A DNA stretch of 25,273 nucleotides from contig JAVVEZ010000049.1 in assembly GCA_032250895.1 (NCBI GenBank), positions 1 through 25,273 of the forward strand, written 5' to 3'. Source of the stretch: JAVVEZ01 sp032250895. Lineage in GTDB: Bacteria > Pseudomonadota > Gammaproteobacteria > Pseudomonadales > Pseudohongiellaceae. The position numbers and the translations under genes are program-made. The notes under the pieces were generated by a model. That model had not been told where the DNA came from. It did not search any database and saw nothing but the letters and a program-made list of their open reading frames with translations. Of this stretch, positions 1-8,697 are shown piece after piece (positions within the stretch are counted from its first letter, which is position 1; each line of letters opens with the position of its first letter).

Positions 1-2091
1 GTCGGAAGCGATGCCGTTGTCCAGCACGATGTAGGCACCGGGAATGCCGCCGACCGAGCCGTCAAGGTCGTGGATCGTCGCGGTCCGCCAGGCATTGCGT
101 CTGCCCCAATCGGAAGCCCATTGCCGCACTTCCGGCGGGAAACTCACCGGCTTGGCGTTGACGAATGTCAGGTTTCTGACGGCGTTCTCGGTGTGCATGC
201 CGAAGCTGGTATACATCAGGTAGGAGAGTGCGCCCGCATCGCGCAGGTCATTGGGTTCGTAGTTGACGAAAGTGGTGTTCTCGACCAGGTGCTGGTAATC
301 GTAGAACTCATAGCCGCGAACCGGGAAATCCGGCGCGACTTTTTTCGGCAGGCTGCGGCCGTAGGCAATCTCGGCATCGGTGCGGGGGTTGCCGATGTTG
401 CCGGTTTCACCCACGAACAGCGAGTCGATGACCCTTGACGTAAAGGGGTGCCGGCCGGCAGACCCGGATGCATGGGTATAACCAATGGCGTTGTCGGCCA
501 GCTTCAGGTTCCTGAATATCTTCATCTCGCCGCGGCTCCAGAGGCCGCCATTGCGGTTCTTGTAGCTGGTGAAATCCTCGATGACCGATTCGATCGCCGG
601 GCTGTTCGGATCGGCGGGATTTTCCAGGGCAATATGCGAGCTGCCGGTAACACCGAAGGTGTTATCGGGCGACACGTTGCGGTCGAACATCAGGCCGTCG
701 AAGTTCGAGTGGGCGACGTTGCCCCTGAACGCCCCCTGCGGCATGCGACGCGGCCAGGTAATCGTGCTTCGCTCAGTGCCCTGGAACGCCCCTATCGGGT
801 GCTCCGGCAAGGAGAACCAGAAGCCGGTCGAGTCGGAGCCCGCGGCCACGTTGTCGATGTAATCGTTGGACGGGTTGGTGATCCAGAACGTCGCCGCGGT
901 ATTGTCCGACGGCAGCAGGACATCATCAGAACTCTGGCCTCCGGGCGCTCCCCTCTCCCCCGGTACCCCGAGGTTGGTTGGCTGACAGGCCAGGGTCGGA
1001 TGACACTTGGTCTGTATCCCCAGGTTTTTCACGACCTGGTTACCCGTCTCGACAGCGTCTTCCATGAAGAAGCAGTGCCCCACGGTGTTGTAGGTGACGT
1101 TGTTTTCGACCCGCAGGTTATCCGTGCCATGAATGGTCACGCAGCGGTTGTAGGTATCGTGAATGGCGGAGTTCTTGATGTATTGCCCCGTCACGTCGCC
1201 ATTGATATGCCAGTGGATCGGGTAGCGGGCAAGTGTCAGGTGCTGGCCCATGCGGAACAGCTCGATGCCGGACACCGTCATCCGGCTGCCGGCCATCGCC
1301 ATGATATGCCCGCCGAACCAGGATTCTTCGGCCGATTCGGAACCCTGCACCTTGATGTTGCGGGTCAGCAGGCCGACTTCGCCGCGCTCGTCCACCCCGT
1401 AGGTGATCTCGCCATAATGCATCCACTGAAGCGGCTCATCCAGCGTAATCCGGTTGCGCCTGATGGCCTTGATGTGGCGCCTCTCGGCCTGCCAGGGGTT
1501 GTAATCCGTCGATGCCAGCACGATTTCGTCACCGACCCGCCAGCCGCTGGCATCGAGCACGTCGATACGGCTGCTACCGGCCTCGGCCGTTGCTGCCAGC
1601 TTGGTCCAGGCGTTTTCCCGATCACCGTGCAGGTTCAGGGTGCCGCCCACCATCAGGATGCCGCGATCACCCATGCCATTGATGTTTTCACCCGGGACAT
1701 CGTCGGTCAGCGTTATCGTGGCCTTGCCCGTATAGGGCTCGCTTTCAGTGCCAATCTCCAGCTTGCCGCGGTTCAGGATCCACTCGGTGGTGAGTTCGAG
1801 TTCCGCGTCATCGGCAAAGGTGAGGGTGCCGTTCAGATTGATGCCATGCAGCGCCGGCGGACTGACATCGAGGACGACATCCATGCCCTCGCCAATGGTG
1901 ACTATCTCACCTTCCCCTGGCACCGCCCCCGCGGACCAGGTGGACGGATCAGACCACAGCCCGCCTTTGACCGCAGAAGAACTGAGCGCCGAAGCACCCG
2001 GCGCCTGAGCTTGCGCGTCAGCGTAGCCGCCAACGGTGAAACAGGCTGAAACAAGTAAAGAAAGAAGGAACGAACGGCTGTGAATTCGCAT
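1..2091 (-). CDS. Secreted G8-domain right-handed beta-helix protein, copy A (3' end outside window)
   Basis: I translated the minus strand from the ATG at 2091 down to base 1. The frame stays open for 697 codons and leaves the window, so the C-terminus is missing. The N-terminus is a signal peptide (about 28 residues, ending ADAQA). A G8 domain follows (roughly residues 45-165, beginning near WSDPSTW), then a long repetitive region with many Asn, Gly and Val residues that reads as a right-handed parallel beta-helix. G8 domains occur in CEMIP/TMEM2-type hyaluronan-binding or -degrading proteins and in bacterial surface proteins, so a role at extracellular polysaccharide is likely but inferred. 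Residues 1 to about 350 are identical to copy B at 6112-8697. Beyond that the two proteins are clearly related but diverged, with a small in-frame length difference. No frameshift or stop was seen. Confidence 0.85.
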   Translation of the reverse strand, partial: MRIHSRSFLLSLLVSACFTVGGYADAQAQAPGASALSSSAVKGGLWSDPSTWSAGAVPGEGEIVTIGEGMDVVLDVSPPALHGINLNGTLTFADDAELELTTEWILNRGKLEIGTESEPYTGKATITLTDDVPGENINGMGDRGILMVGGTLNLHGDRENAWTKLAATAEAGSSRIDVLDASGWRVGDEIVLASTDYNPWQAERRHIKAIRRNRITLDEPLQWMHYGEITYGVDERGEVGLLTRNIKVQGSESAEESWFGGHIMAMAGSRMTVSGIELFRMGQHLTLARYPIHWHINGDVTGQYIKNSAIHDTYNRCVTIHGTDNLRVENNVTYNTVGHCFFMEDAVETGNQVVKNLGIQTKCHPTLACQPTNLGVPGERGAPGGQSSDDVLLPSDNTAATFWITNPSNDYIDNVAAGSDSTGFWFSLPEHPIGAFQGTERSTITWPRRMPQGAFRGNVAHSNFDGLMFDRNVSPDNTFGVTGSSHIALENPADPNSPAIESVIEDFTSYKNRNGGLWSRGEMKIFRNLKLADNAIGYTHASGSAGRHPFTSRVIDSLFVGETGNIGNPRTDAEIAYGRSLPKKVAPDFPVRGYEFYDYQHLVENTTFVNYEPNDLRDAGALSYLMYTSFGMHTENAVRNLTFVNAKPVSFPPEVRQWASDWGRRNAWRTATIHDLDGSVGGIPGAYIVLDNGIASD
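1043..2076. repeat. Direct repeat of about 1034 bp, copy 1 (other copy 7649-8682)
   Basis: This segment matches 7649-8682 with an offset of 6606 bases and no mismatch that I could find on direct comparison and in shadow translations of several frames. It covers the signal peptide, G8 domain and first part of the beta-helix. The first differences are at 1042/7648 on one side and 2077/8683 on the other. Beyond both ends the copies are only moderately similar. Confidence 0.9.
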
Positions 2092-2196
2092 GGCACCAGA
2101 CCCCCTCTGTTTTCGTTTGTATTAACAGCATATTTGGGCAAGAGAGGATAGCATGATTCTCCAACAAAAAGTCCATATCAGAGGCGCCGGCTCAAT
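2092..2196 (-). promoter_or_regulatory. Diverged leader/promoter block shared with copy B
   Basis: The bases just upstream of the copy A start resemble those upstream of copy B (8698-8820): a shared TTTTCGTTT stretch, then AGAGAG(G/A)ATAGCATGATTCT, and finally ATATCAGAGG followed by CCGGCTCAAT. The similarity stops near 2196/8820, which marks the outer edge of the original duplication. It probably holds the promoter of each G8 gene, but I could not pick convincing -35 and -10 boxes. Confidence 0.45.
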
Positions 2197-2280
2197 AAGC
2201 CCAGCACCGGTTTCTGACTTGCTACCTTCGCCGCTGTGCTACCCACTATTACCTGAAGTGGTCCAATGGATGTGAGCAAC

Positions 2281-2311
2281 CCAGTTAAGAGATAATAATG
2301 ATCTTAACTGG
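2281..2311. repeat. Perfect 10-bp inverted repeat
   Basis: CCAGTTAAGA and TCTTAACTGG are exact reverse complements separated by 11 bases. No T-run follows, so it is not a standard terminator. It sits immediately before the IS3-like start at 2320 and may be part of that element's leader. Confidence 0.5.
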
Positions 2312-2319
2312 AGGCAGTA

Positions 2320-2379
2320 ATGACCACAAGAAAGAAGTATTCGAGCAGTCAAATTAGTTGCGATCAGGTAAACAGGTAA
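2320..2379 (+). pseudogene. Remnant of an IS3-family OrfA start
   Basis: An ATG preceded by GGAGGCAGTA opens a 19-residue frame that begins MTTRKKYSSSQ and stops at TAA. The MTTRKKYS start is typical of the helix-turn-helix OrfA of IS3-family elements, after which the usual continuation is lost. The upstream bases, including the inverted repeat at 2281-2311, may be the left end of the same element. No OrfB or right end was found, so this is at most a short scar. The resemblance rests on only eight residues. Confidence 0.35.
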
Positions 2380-2405
2380 AAATACACTTTATGAGGGAGA
2401 TGATC

Positions 2406-4022
2406 ATGAAAGACATACTTATTCGATTTTCAGCAGGAACATTACTGCTATTGGCCGGTTTGAAGCCGGCGCTTGCTCAACAAACATGCGCTGACCTGAT
2501 CAAGCTCGACCTGGCGTACACGACTATCACCTCCGCCGCGATCGTTCCCGAGGCTCAGATCCCGCAACCGGCAATTTTTGGTAACGTTCCTCCAGTCGTG
2601 GCGCCGGAACATTGCGAAGTACAGGCAATCACGCGCCCCACCAGCGATTCGGAGATTCGCATGGAAATCTGGTTGCCGGTTACAGGCTGGAACGGGAAAT
2701 TCTTGCAAATTGGCAACGGCGGCTGGGCCGGGTCGATCAATAGAACAGGCTTGATCGGTCCTTTGCAGCGCGGGTATGCCGTTGCAGGGACGGATAACGG
2801 TCATCGGAGCGACGGTTTCACCCCGGGCGCTGCCTGGGCAGTAGGTCACCCGGAAAAACTGATCGATTTCGGTTATCGCGCCGTCCACGAAACCAGCGTT
2901 CAGGCCAAGGCAGTCGTGAACGCTTATTTTGGCCGCAAGGAACGCTTGAGCTATTTCCATGGTTGTTCGGATGGCGGGCGCGAGGCGCTGATGGAAGCAC
3001 AGCGCTACCCGGAAGATTTCAACGGCATCATCGCGGGCGCCCCGGCCAACAACTGGACGCGCCTGTTTACCGCCTTTGTCTGGAACGAACAGGCACTGGC
3101 CGAAAATCCACTGCCGGTCCAGAAGCTGTCAGCCATACAGAATGCCGTACTTGCCTCCTGCGATGCGCTGGACGGAGTGGAAGACGGACTCATCGAAGAT
3201 CCACGGGCCTGTGATTTCAGCCCGGCTGAAATGGCTTGTGAAGCGGGTGATGCAACGGACTGTCTGACACAAGAACAAGTCACCACCTTGCATAAGATAT
3301 ACAGCGGCCCGAGCAATCCGCGCACGGGTGAGCACATCTTCCCGGGGCATCCCGTGGGCACCGAAGCCACCCCTGGCGGATGGGTGCCATGGATTATTTC
3401 ACCGGCCCCACCGGCACCGAGCATTCAGGCAGGTTTCGGTAATTCCTACTATGGCCAGGCGGTCTTCGAGCAGGCCGAGTGGGATTTCAACACGCTGGAT
3501 TTCGATGAGGACCTTGCCTTTGCCAACGCCAAGACCGGGTCAATACTCGATTCCACCAATCCCGACCTGCGTTCGTTTCGCGCCAACGGCGGTAAACTGA
3601 TTCAATACCATGGCTGGGGCGATGCCGCGATTACAGCGCTCAGTTCGATCGATTACTATGCAAGCGTGCGTACCTTTCTCAATCGCTTTCCGGATCCCCG
3701 CAGCGAAACGATGGACATAGAGGAATTTTACCGCCTGTTCCTGGTGCCGGGCATGGGACATTGCTCGGGCGGTATCGGTCCGAACAATTTCGGCAATGGC
3801 CCCCTCGCCACGAGTATCGATGCCGGGCATGATCTCCTTTCGTCCCTGGAGGCGTGGGTAGAACAGGACGTGGCGCCGGCCAGACTGATCGGCACGGGAA
3901 CGGCCGTGAACAACCCTGAGACCCCCCTGACCCGGCCGCTTTGCCCTTATCCGCAGCAAGCAAAATATCTTGGCAGCGGGGACCAGAATAGCGCTGAAAA
4001 TTTCACATGTGCCTCACCTTGA
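2406..4022 (+). CDS. Secreted tannase / feruloyl esterase family hydrolase
   Basis: 538-residue serine hydrolase of the tannase/feruloyl esterase family, which also contains MHETase. It cleaves ester bonds of phenolic acids. The start at 2406 has GAGGGAG six bases upstream and gives a clean signal peptide (MKDILIRF... ending ALAQ). The upstream ATG at 2358 would put an unlikely 16-residue tail before it. The nucleophile motif GCSDGG places Ser188, with candidate Asp406 (GWGDAAI) and His452 (PGMGHCSGG). Cys187 and Cys453 flank Ser and His, as in the CS-D-HC motif in which a disulfide ties the catalytic residues together. The gene lies upstream of p-cresol-methylhydroxylase-like genes, so release of a phenolic acid or phenol followed by side-chain oxidation is a reasonable inference. 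The exact substrate cannot be told. The gene looks intact. Confidence 0.9.
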   Translation: MKDILIRFSAGTLLLLAGLKPALAQQTCADLIKLDLAYTTITSAAIVPEAQIPQPAIFGNVPPVVAPEHCEVQAITRPTSDSEIRMEIWLPVTGWNGKFLQIGNGGWAGSINRTGLIGPLQRGYAVAGTDNGHRSDGFTPGAAWAVGHPEKLIDFGYRAVHETSVQAKAVVNAYFGRKERLSYFHGCSDGGREALMEAQRYPEDFNGIIAGAPANNWTRLFTAFVWNEQALAENPLPVQKLSAIQNAVLASCDALDGVEDGLIEDPRACDFSPAEMACEAGDATDCLTQEQVTTLHKIYSGPSNPRTGEHIFPGHPVGTEATPGGWVPWIISPAPPAPSIQAGFGNSYYGQAVFEQAEWDFNTLDFDEDLAFANAKTGSILDSTNPDLRSFRANGGKLIQYHGWGDAAITALSSIDYYASVRTFLNRFPDPRSETMDIEEFYRLFLVPGMGHCSGGIGPNNFGNGPLATSIDAGHDLLSSLEAWVEQDVAPARLIGTGTAVNNPETPLTRPLCPYPQQAKYLGSGDQNSAENFTCASP

Positions 4023-4218
4023 ACAACCCTCGAGGAATTTCTCCTTATCCATCAACATTTTTGCGGATGATAAACAGCCGCGAATAATGGCAACTCAAAT
4101 AGTGAATCTGAACCACTACGGGCACCATTCGACAACAACACGGAAATTCTATACCTTTGCCAACACCCTGGACGCTGTCTGGCAGGGACACAAAAATGAT
4201 AAATACCAGAGGATGCGC

Positions 4219-4671
4219 ATGACCAATCGCAGGCAATTCATCAAGTCGGGCCTGGCCTTTTCCGCACTCTCCATTACAGAACTCACTGCCCTGAAAACCG
4301 CGGTCGCCGCGTCCGGGACACCCGAATTGAGGCTGGAGGATTTTGTTTACGACACCCGGTTTCCCAGTGCCGTGGAACTGGCGCGCCAAGTGGAAAACCA
4401 GGGTGTGGCGTTGGCGGCCATGTCAGGCGATCTCACTGATCTCTGGTACCACCGCTATTCCCGGCACTGGAAACAGGCGCCCATGACCCTGGCGGGAGTG
4501 ACGGCGAGTGACGGTTTGTTCGTCCTGGAAACCCTTGCAGCCGATCATCGCATGCAGGTGATTCACCGCAGTGTGCTGGCAGTGCCTTCCAATTATAAAA
4601 ACCATTCCCCGAATGAAACCCTGTATACCTGGATTATCGCACCCAGGGATTTGCAGCAGCGTTCCGCCTGA
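4219..4671 (+). CDS. Small Tat-signal protein preceding the flavoprotein (PchX-like position)
   Basis: 150-residue protein beginning MTNRRQFIKSGLAFSALS, a short twin-arginine signal followed by a hydrophobic stretch, which implies folded export to the periplasm. AGAGGA lies upstream; an in-frame ATG at 4213 is an alternative start. The mature part has no motif I recognise. It ends 47 bases before the p-cresol-methylhydroxylase-like flavoprotein. In Pseudomonas putida the pch operon carries an uncharacterised gene, pchX, next to the flavoprotein gene, so a helper role in assembly or export of the flavocytochrome is possible. That is inference from position, not from sequence similarity I could test. 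The frame is intact although its partners are broken. Confidence 0.6.
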   Translation: MTNRRQFIKSGLAFSALSITELTALKTAVAASGTPELRLEDFVYDTRFPSAVELARQVENQGVALAAMSGDLTDLWYHRYSRHWKQAPMTLAGVTASDGLFVLETLAADHRMQVIHRSVLAVPSNYKNHSPNETLYTWIIAPRDLQQRSA

Positions 4672-4718
4672 ACCGGTATAACAACGATGTAATAAAATAA
4701 TCTGAATCAAGGTATGCC

Positions 4719-5882
4719 ATGACCATATTACCCCCCGGCGTCAACCAGCAGCAATTCGATGCGGCAATAGTCCGACTGAAGGATGTGGTCGGACAGGACT
4801 GGGTCTTCACCAGTGATGAGGACATTCATCCCTACCGCGATCATTTTTCCTATATCAAGGACCAGCCCAATGAACTGATTCCCTGTGCCGCCGTCGGCCC
4901 GGACCGGGTCGAACAGGTACAGGCCATTGTGCGCATCGCCAACGAATTCCGCCTTCCCCTGTATTCCATTTCCACCGGCAAGAATTTCGCCTACGGCGGG
5001 CCCTCGCCGAATGTCCGCGGCAGCCTGACCGTGGACCTCAAGCGCATGGACCGCGTGCTGGAAGTGGACGACCGGCGCAACTTCGCCGTGGTGGAACCCG
5101 GCGTGTCCTATATCGACCTGTACCGCTATATCCAGGAACGCGGGTTGAAGGTGTGGATCGATACGCCGGACCCGGGTTGGGGCAGTCCCATCGGCAATGC
5201 CCTGGACCACGGCATTGGTTATACCCTGGGTTTCTATCGTGATCATTTCGGCGCGCACACCGGTATGGAAGTGGTATTGCCCGACGGTGAAATCATGCGC
5301 ACCGGCATGGGCGCCTTGCCGGGTTCCAACAGCTGGCATGAATACAAACACGGTTTTGGGCCCGATCCTGCCGGTCTGTTCGGCCAGGGCAATTTCGGCA
5401 TTGTCACCAAGATGGGCTTTCGCCTGATGCCGCAGCCGGAACACTGGCGCAACGGCCTGGTGACAGTACCGCGTCGCGCCGACCTGATTCCCCTGATTGA
5501 TACCGTCAACTATCTCACTGACCTCGGCATGATCGGCGAGCCCTGGTACAGCAGCGGCCTGCAGCAACTGATGGGCAATACCGAATTTCGCGAGGCCGCG
5601 CTCGATTTCAACGAAGAAGCCATGGATCGCTTGGCGCTGGCGGCCGGGCTGCCGTCCTGGCGCGTGGAACTGCAGTTCTACGGCTCCGCAGGCACCACCC
5701 TGGCCGGCTGGGAGTATGCGAAGGAGCTGATGGCGCGCAATATTCCGCAGGCGCGATTTACCGACGGTGAATCCTTTCCCGTGCCGTTGACCGATGAGCA
5801 GATCAAGAACAATTCAGCGCCCTACGACAGCAGCATGCGCCGCAATATCACCCATTCCGCCAGCCCTGGAAGATCGCGCTGA
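4719..5882 (+). pseudogene. p-Cresol methylhydroxylase-like flavoprotein, 3' part deleted
   Basis: The frame encodes 387 residues of an FAD-binding PCMH/vanillyl-alcohol-oxidase-type protein. The FAD domain is recognisable: STGKNFAYGG, then VVEPGVSY, then the PIGNALDHGIGYT and YRDHFGAHTGMEVVLPDGE stretches and the GLFGQGNFGIVTKMGF motif. Family members are about 520 residues, so the last quarter or more is missing. Homology seems to end near 5855 (RRNITHSA); a few meaningless residues follow before TGA. Directly downstream, in another frame, is the tail of a cytochrome c, the usual partner of this flavoprotein. A deletion therefore removed the end of the flavoprotein gene and the front of the cytochrome gene. 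Such enzymes hydroxylate 4-alkylphenols in the periplasm and pass electrons to the cytochrome. This copy should be inactive. Confidence 0.8.
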
Positions 5883-6021
5883 CCTGAACAGCGGCGTCAT
5901 ATCTTCCTATGTGCGCATGGGCACGTATTCCATGCCGCCGTTTCGCAAGACGGAACTGACCGATGCCGAGATTGAGGACATTGCCGCGTACCTCGCGGAA
6001 ACGTCGAAACCTGAAGGTTAA
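5860..6021 (+). pseudogene. C-terminal remnant of the PCMH-type cytochrome c subunit
   Basis: The frame reading PALEDRADLNSG, then YVRMGTYSMPPFRKTEL and TDAEIEDIAAYLAE, ending at TAA, is the C-terminal part of a small cytochrome c. It includes the Met of SMPPF that would be the distal haem ligand. The signal peptide and the CxxCH haem-binding site are absent. The fragment begins inside the broken flavoprotein gene, in a different frame, so it is the other side of the same deletion. It has no start codon of its own with a plausible ribosome-binding site. Confidence 0.75.
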
Positions 6022-6028
6022 AAGCTAA

Positions 6029-6050
6029 GGAACCTCTGAATAACTCTGGC
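6029..6050 (+). mobile_element. Solo IS5-family-type end
   Basis: GGAACCTCTGAATAACTCTG lies directly after CTAA, which fits the YTAR target consensus of IS5-type insertions. The same sequence follows TTAG at 18060, and a related one (GGATACTCTGAAAAACTCG after TTAG) begins the IS5-like element at 24857. No transposase or opposite end is present here. It begins eight bases after the stop of the cytochrome fragment. Confidence 0.55.
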
Positions 6051-6052
6051 GT

Positions 6053-6096
6053 ATCAAAGGGGTCAGAGCAATTTGATTCTCTCAGCCCCCTTTGAT
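6053..6096. repeat. REP-like inverted repeat, locus 1
   Basis: ATCAAAGGGGTCAGAG faces CTCAGCCCCCTTTGAT, an imperfect inverted repeat. The same AAAGGGGTCAGAG core occurs at 9334-9410 and 14233-14308. It lies between the convergent PCMH wreck and the G8 copy B stop codon, where it could also act as a transcription terminator for either. Confidence 0.7.
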
Positions 6097-6111
6097 TCAG
6101 CAGCGCTGAAT

Positions 6112-8697
6112 TTACCGGCTGACGTCGACACAGGCTCCGCGACACGGACCACCCTGGGCGCCGGGACCACCCGGGCCACCAGCACCTGGCGCCGCCGGGT
6201 CGAAGGTGCCATCTGACCCGCCGTCACCGACCACCAGCTTGACCCACAGGCTGTTTTCACCCTTGAAGTATGACGTTTCACTGGCGCCCTTCAGCGCATC
6301 CAGGCTGCCTTGTTCCCTGCCTTTATCGGCCACCGTGGTGAACTCGGGCAGTTCGAAAATCACGTAGGAACCCGGGTCCATCTCCTGCAGGGTCATGGAC
6401 AACTTATCCCTGGCCGTCTCGACCCTGACCTCGGCGCCGGCGCCGATCGTGGTGCCCCCGACATATTCCATCCGCCTGCCATTGCGCTGCAGAATGATCG
6501 GGTTGGTAATCGGGCCGGTCTGGAACCCGCTGAAATTACCGGCAATGTTCAGGCGGCCCATGTCCCCCGTGCAGATGGCGGCATTCCAGCTCGCTTTGAT
6601 CTCGCAGGCATCTTCCGAGGAGGCGATGCCGTTGTCGATGACGATGGTGGAATCGGGAATGCCGGTGATCGAACCATCCAGGTCCTTGAACGCCGCACTC
6701 CGGTAGGCCGCACTGCGTCCGTAATCCTCCGCCCAGCGGGCCTGGATCGGCGGGAAGCTGACAGGCTTGGCGTTCTCGAGGGTGATGCCCTTGACCCAGT
6801 TCTCCGTGCTCATGCCGAAGCTGGTGAACAACAGGTAGGACAGCGCACCTGCATCGCGCAGCTCGTTGGGCTCATAGTTCACGAAGGTGACATTTTCCAC
6901 TTCGTGGTGGAAATCGTAATACTCGTAGCCGCGGATCGGAAAATCTGCGGCTGCGGCTGGCAGGCTGCGGCCGTAGGCGATTTCCTCGGGCGTCGTGGGG
7001 TTGCCGATATTGTCGCTCTCCCCCACGAACAGCGAGTCGACGACCCGTGACGTGTAGGGCGCGGCACCCACAATACCCGCCGCATGGGTGAAGCCGATCG
7101 CGTTATCGGCCAGTTTCAGGTTGGTGTACAGGTGCATCTCACCGCGGCCCCAGATGGCGTTATTGCGGTTCTTGTAAGCGGTGAAATTGTCGAAGTGTGC
7201 CACCACGATCTCGCTGTTCGCATCACTGGGATCGGCGCGGCTGACCAGGTTGGGCCCGGCGATACCGAAGGTGTTGTCGGGCCTCGGACCGCGATCGAGC
7301 ATCAGACCATCGAAATTGGAGTGGGCGACGTTGCCGCTGAACTCACGCAGCCTGGAGCGTCCAGGCCAGGTATTGGCACCTCTTTCCGTACCCAGGAACG
7401 CCCCTATGGCATTCGTGGGAAAGGCCATCCAGAAGCCTGTGGAATCAGAACCCGCCGCTACATTATCCCGGTAAGTATTATCCGGATTGGTGATCCAGAA
7501 CGTTGCCGCGGTATTGTCCGAGGGCAGCAGAATATGCTCGGATTTCTGGCCATCTTCATTCTGGATGGGCAGAAAAAGGCCTGTCGGTTGACACGGTAGC
7601 GTCGGATGACACTTGGTCTGGATGCCCAGGTTGTGCACGACCTGGTTGCCCGTCTCGACAGCGTCTTCCATGAAGAAGCAGTGCCCCACGGTGTTGTAGG
7701 TGACGTTGTTTTCGACCCGCAGGTTATCCGTGCCATGAATGGTCACGCAGCGGTTGTAGGTATCGTGAATGGCGGAGTTCTTGATGTATTGCCCCGTCAC
7801 GTCGCCATTGATATGCCAGTGGATCGGGTAGCGGGCAAGTGTCAGGTGCTGGCCCATGCGGAACAGCTCGATGCCGGACACCGTCATCCGGCTGCCGGCC
7901 ATCGCCATGATATGCCCGCCGAACCAGGATTCTTCGGCCGATTCGGAACCCTGCACCTTGATGTTGCGGGTCAGCAGGCCGACTTCGCCGCGCTCGTCCA
8001 CCCCGTAGGTGATCTCGCCATAATGCATCCACTGAAGCGGCTCATCCAGCGTAATCCGGTTGCGCCTGATGGCCTTGATGTGGCGCCTCTCGGCCTGCCA
8101 GGGGTTGTAATCCGTCGATGCCAGCACGATTTCGTCACCGACCCGCCAGCCGCTGGCATCGAGCACGTCGATACGGCTGCTACCGGCCTCGGCCGTTGCT
8201 GCCAGCTTGGTCCAGGCGTTTTCCCGATCACCGTGCAGGTTCAGGGTGCCGCCCACCATCAGGATGCCGCGATCACCCATGCCATTGATGTTTTCACCCG
8301 GGACATCGTCGGTCAGCGTTATCGTGGCCTTGCCCGTATAGGGCTCGCTTTCAGTGCCAATCTCCAGCTTGCCGCGGTTCAGGATCCACTCGGTGGTGAG
8401 TTCGAGTTCCGCGTCATCGGCAAAGGTGAGGGTGCCGTTCAGATTGATGCCATGCAGCGCCGGCGGACTGACATCGAGGACGACATCCATGCCCTCGCCA
8501 ATGGTGACTATCTCACCTTCCCCTGGCACCGCCCCCGCGGACCAGGTGGACGGATCAGACCACAGCCCGCCTTTGACCGCAGAAGAACTGAGCGCCGAAG
8601 CACCCGGCGCCTGAGCTTGCGCGTCAGCGTAGCCGCCAACGGTGAAACAGGCTGAAACAAGTAAAGAAAGAAGGAACGAACGACTGTGAATGCGCAT
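6112..8697 (-). CDS. Secreted G8-domain right-handed beta-helix protein, copy B (complete)
   Basis: 861-residue secreted protein. In order it shows a signal peptide (MRIHSRSF... to ADAQA, about residue 28), a G8 domain (about 45-165) and a parallel beta-helix region (about 230-560) with runs such as ENNVTYNTVGHCF and NSAIHDTYN. A less regular distal part ends in a Gly/Pro-rich tail with two cysteines (GGPCRGACVDVSR). The family is related to CEMIP/TMEM2-type proteins, which suggests binding or cleavage of an extracellular polysaccharide; no catalytic residues can be assigned. The first 350 or so residues are identical to copy A, while the distal half is diverged. It is transcribed divergently from the cytochrome c5-like gene. 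Confidence 0.88.
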   Translation of the reverse strand: MRIHSRSFLLSLLVSACFTVGGYADAQAQAPGASALSSSAVKGGLWSDPSTWSAGAVPGEGEIVTIGEGMDVVLDVSPPALHGINLNGTLTFADDAELELTTEWILNRGKLEIGTESEPYTGKATITLTDDVPGENINGMGDRGILMVGGTLNLHGDRENAWTKLAATAEAGSSRIDVLDASGWRVGDEIVLASTDYNPWQAERRHIKAIRRNRITLDEPLQWMHYGEITYGVDERGEVGLLTRNIKVQGSESAEESWFGGHIMAMAGSRMTVSGIELFRMGQHLTLARYPIHWHINGDVTGQYIKNSAIHDTYNRCVTIHGTDNLRVENNVTYNTVGHCFFMEDAVETGNQVVHNLGIQTKCHPTLPCQPTGLFLPIQNEDGQKSEHILLPSDNTAATFWITNPDNTYRDNVAAGSDSTGFWMAFPTNAIGAFLGTERGANTWPGRSRLREFSGNVAHSNFDGLMLDRGPRPDNTFGIAGPNLVSRADPSDANSEIVVAHFDNFTAYKNRNNAIWGRGEMHLYTNLKLADNAIGFTHAAGIVGAAPYTSRVVDSLFVGESDNIGNPTTPEEIAYGRSLPAAAADFPIRGYEYYDFHHEVENVTFVNYEPNELRDAGALSYLLFTSFGMSTENWVKGITLENAKPVSFPPIQARWAEDYGRSAAYRSAAFKDLDGSITGIPDSTIVIDNGIASSEDACEIKASWNAAICTGDMGRLNIAGNFSGFQTGPITNPIILQRNGRRMEYVGGTTIGAGAEVRVETARDKLSMTLQEMDPGSYVIFELPEFTTVADKGREQGSLDALKGASETSYFKGENSLWVKLVVGDGGSDGTFDPAAPGAGGPGGPGAQGGPCRGACVDVSR
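7649..8682. repeat. Direct repeat of about 1034 bp, copy 2 (other copy 1043-2076)
   Basis: This is the partner of 1043-2076. Both copies have the same orientation, so recombination between them would delete the 6.6 kb that holds the tannase and PCMH-type genes. Confidence 0.9.

Noticed and set aside
448..2049. Long plus-strand open frame (533 codons) opposite G8 copy A
   Set aside because: It is the antisense shadow of the G8 gene. The minus-strand frame has a signal peptide and domain homology, and the same shadow recurs opposite copy B at 7606-8655.
4728..5567. 279-codon minus-strand frame inside the flavoprotein gene
   Set aside because: Antisense shadow of a gene with clear FAD-domain motifs; no homology pattern of its own.
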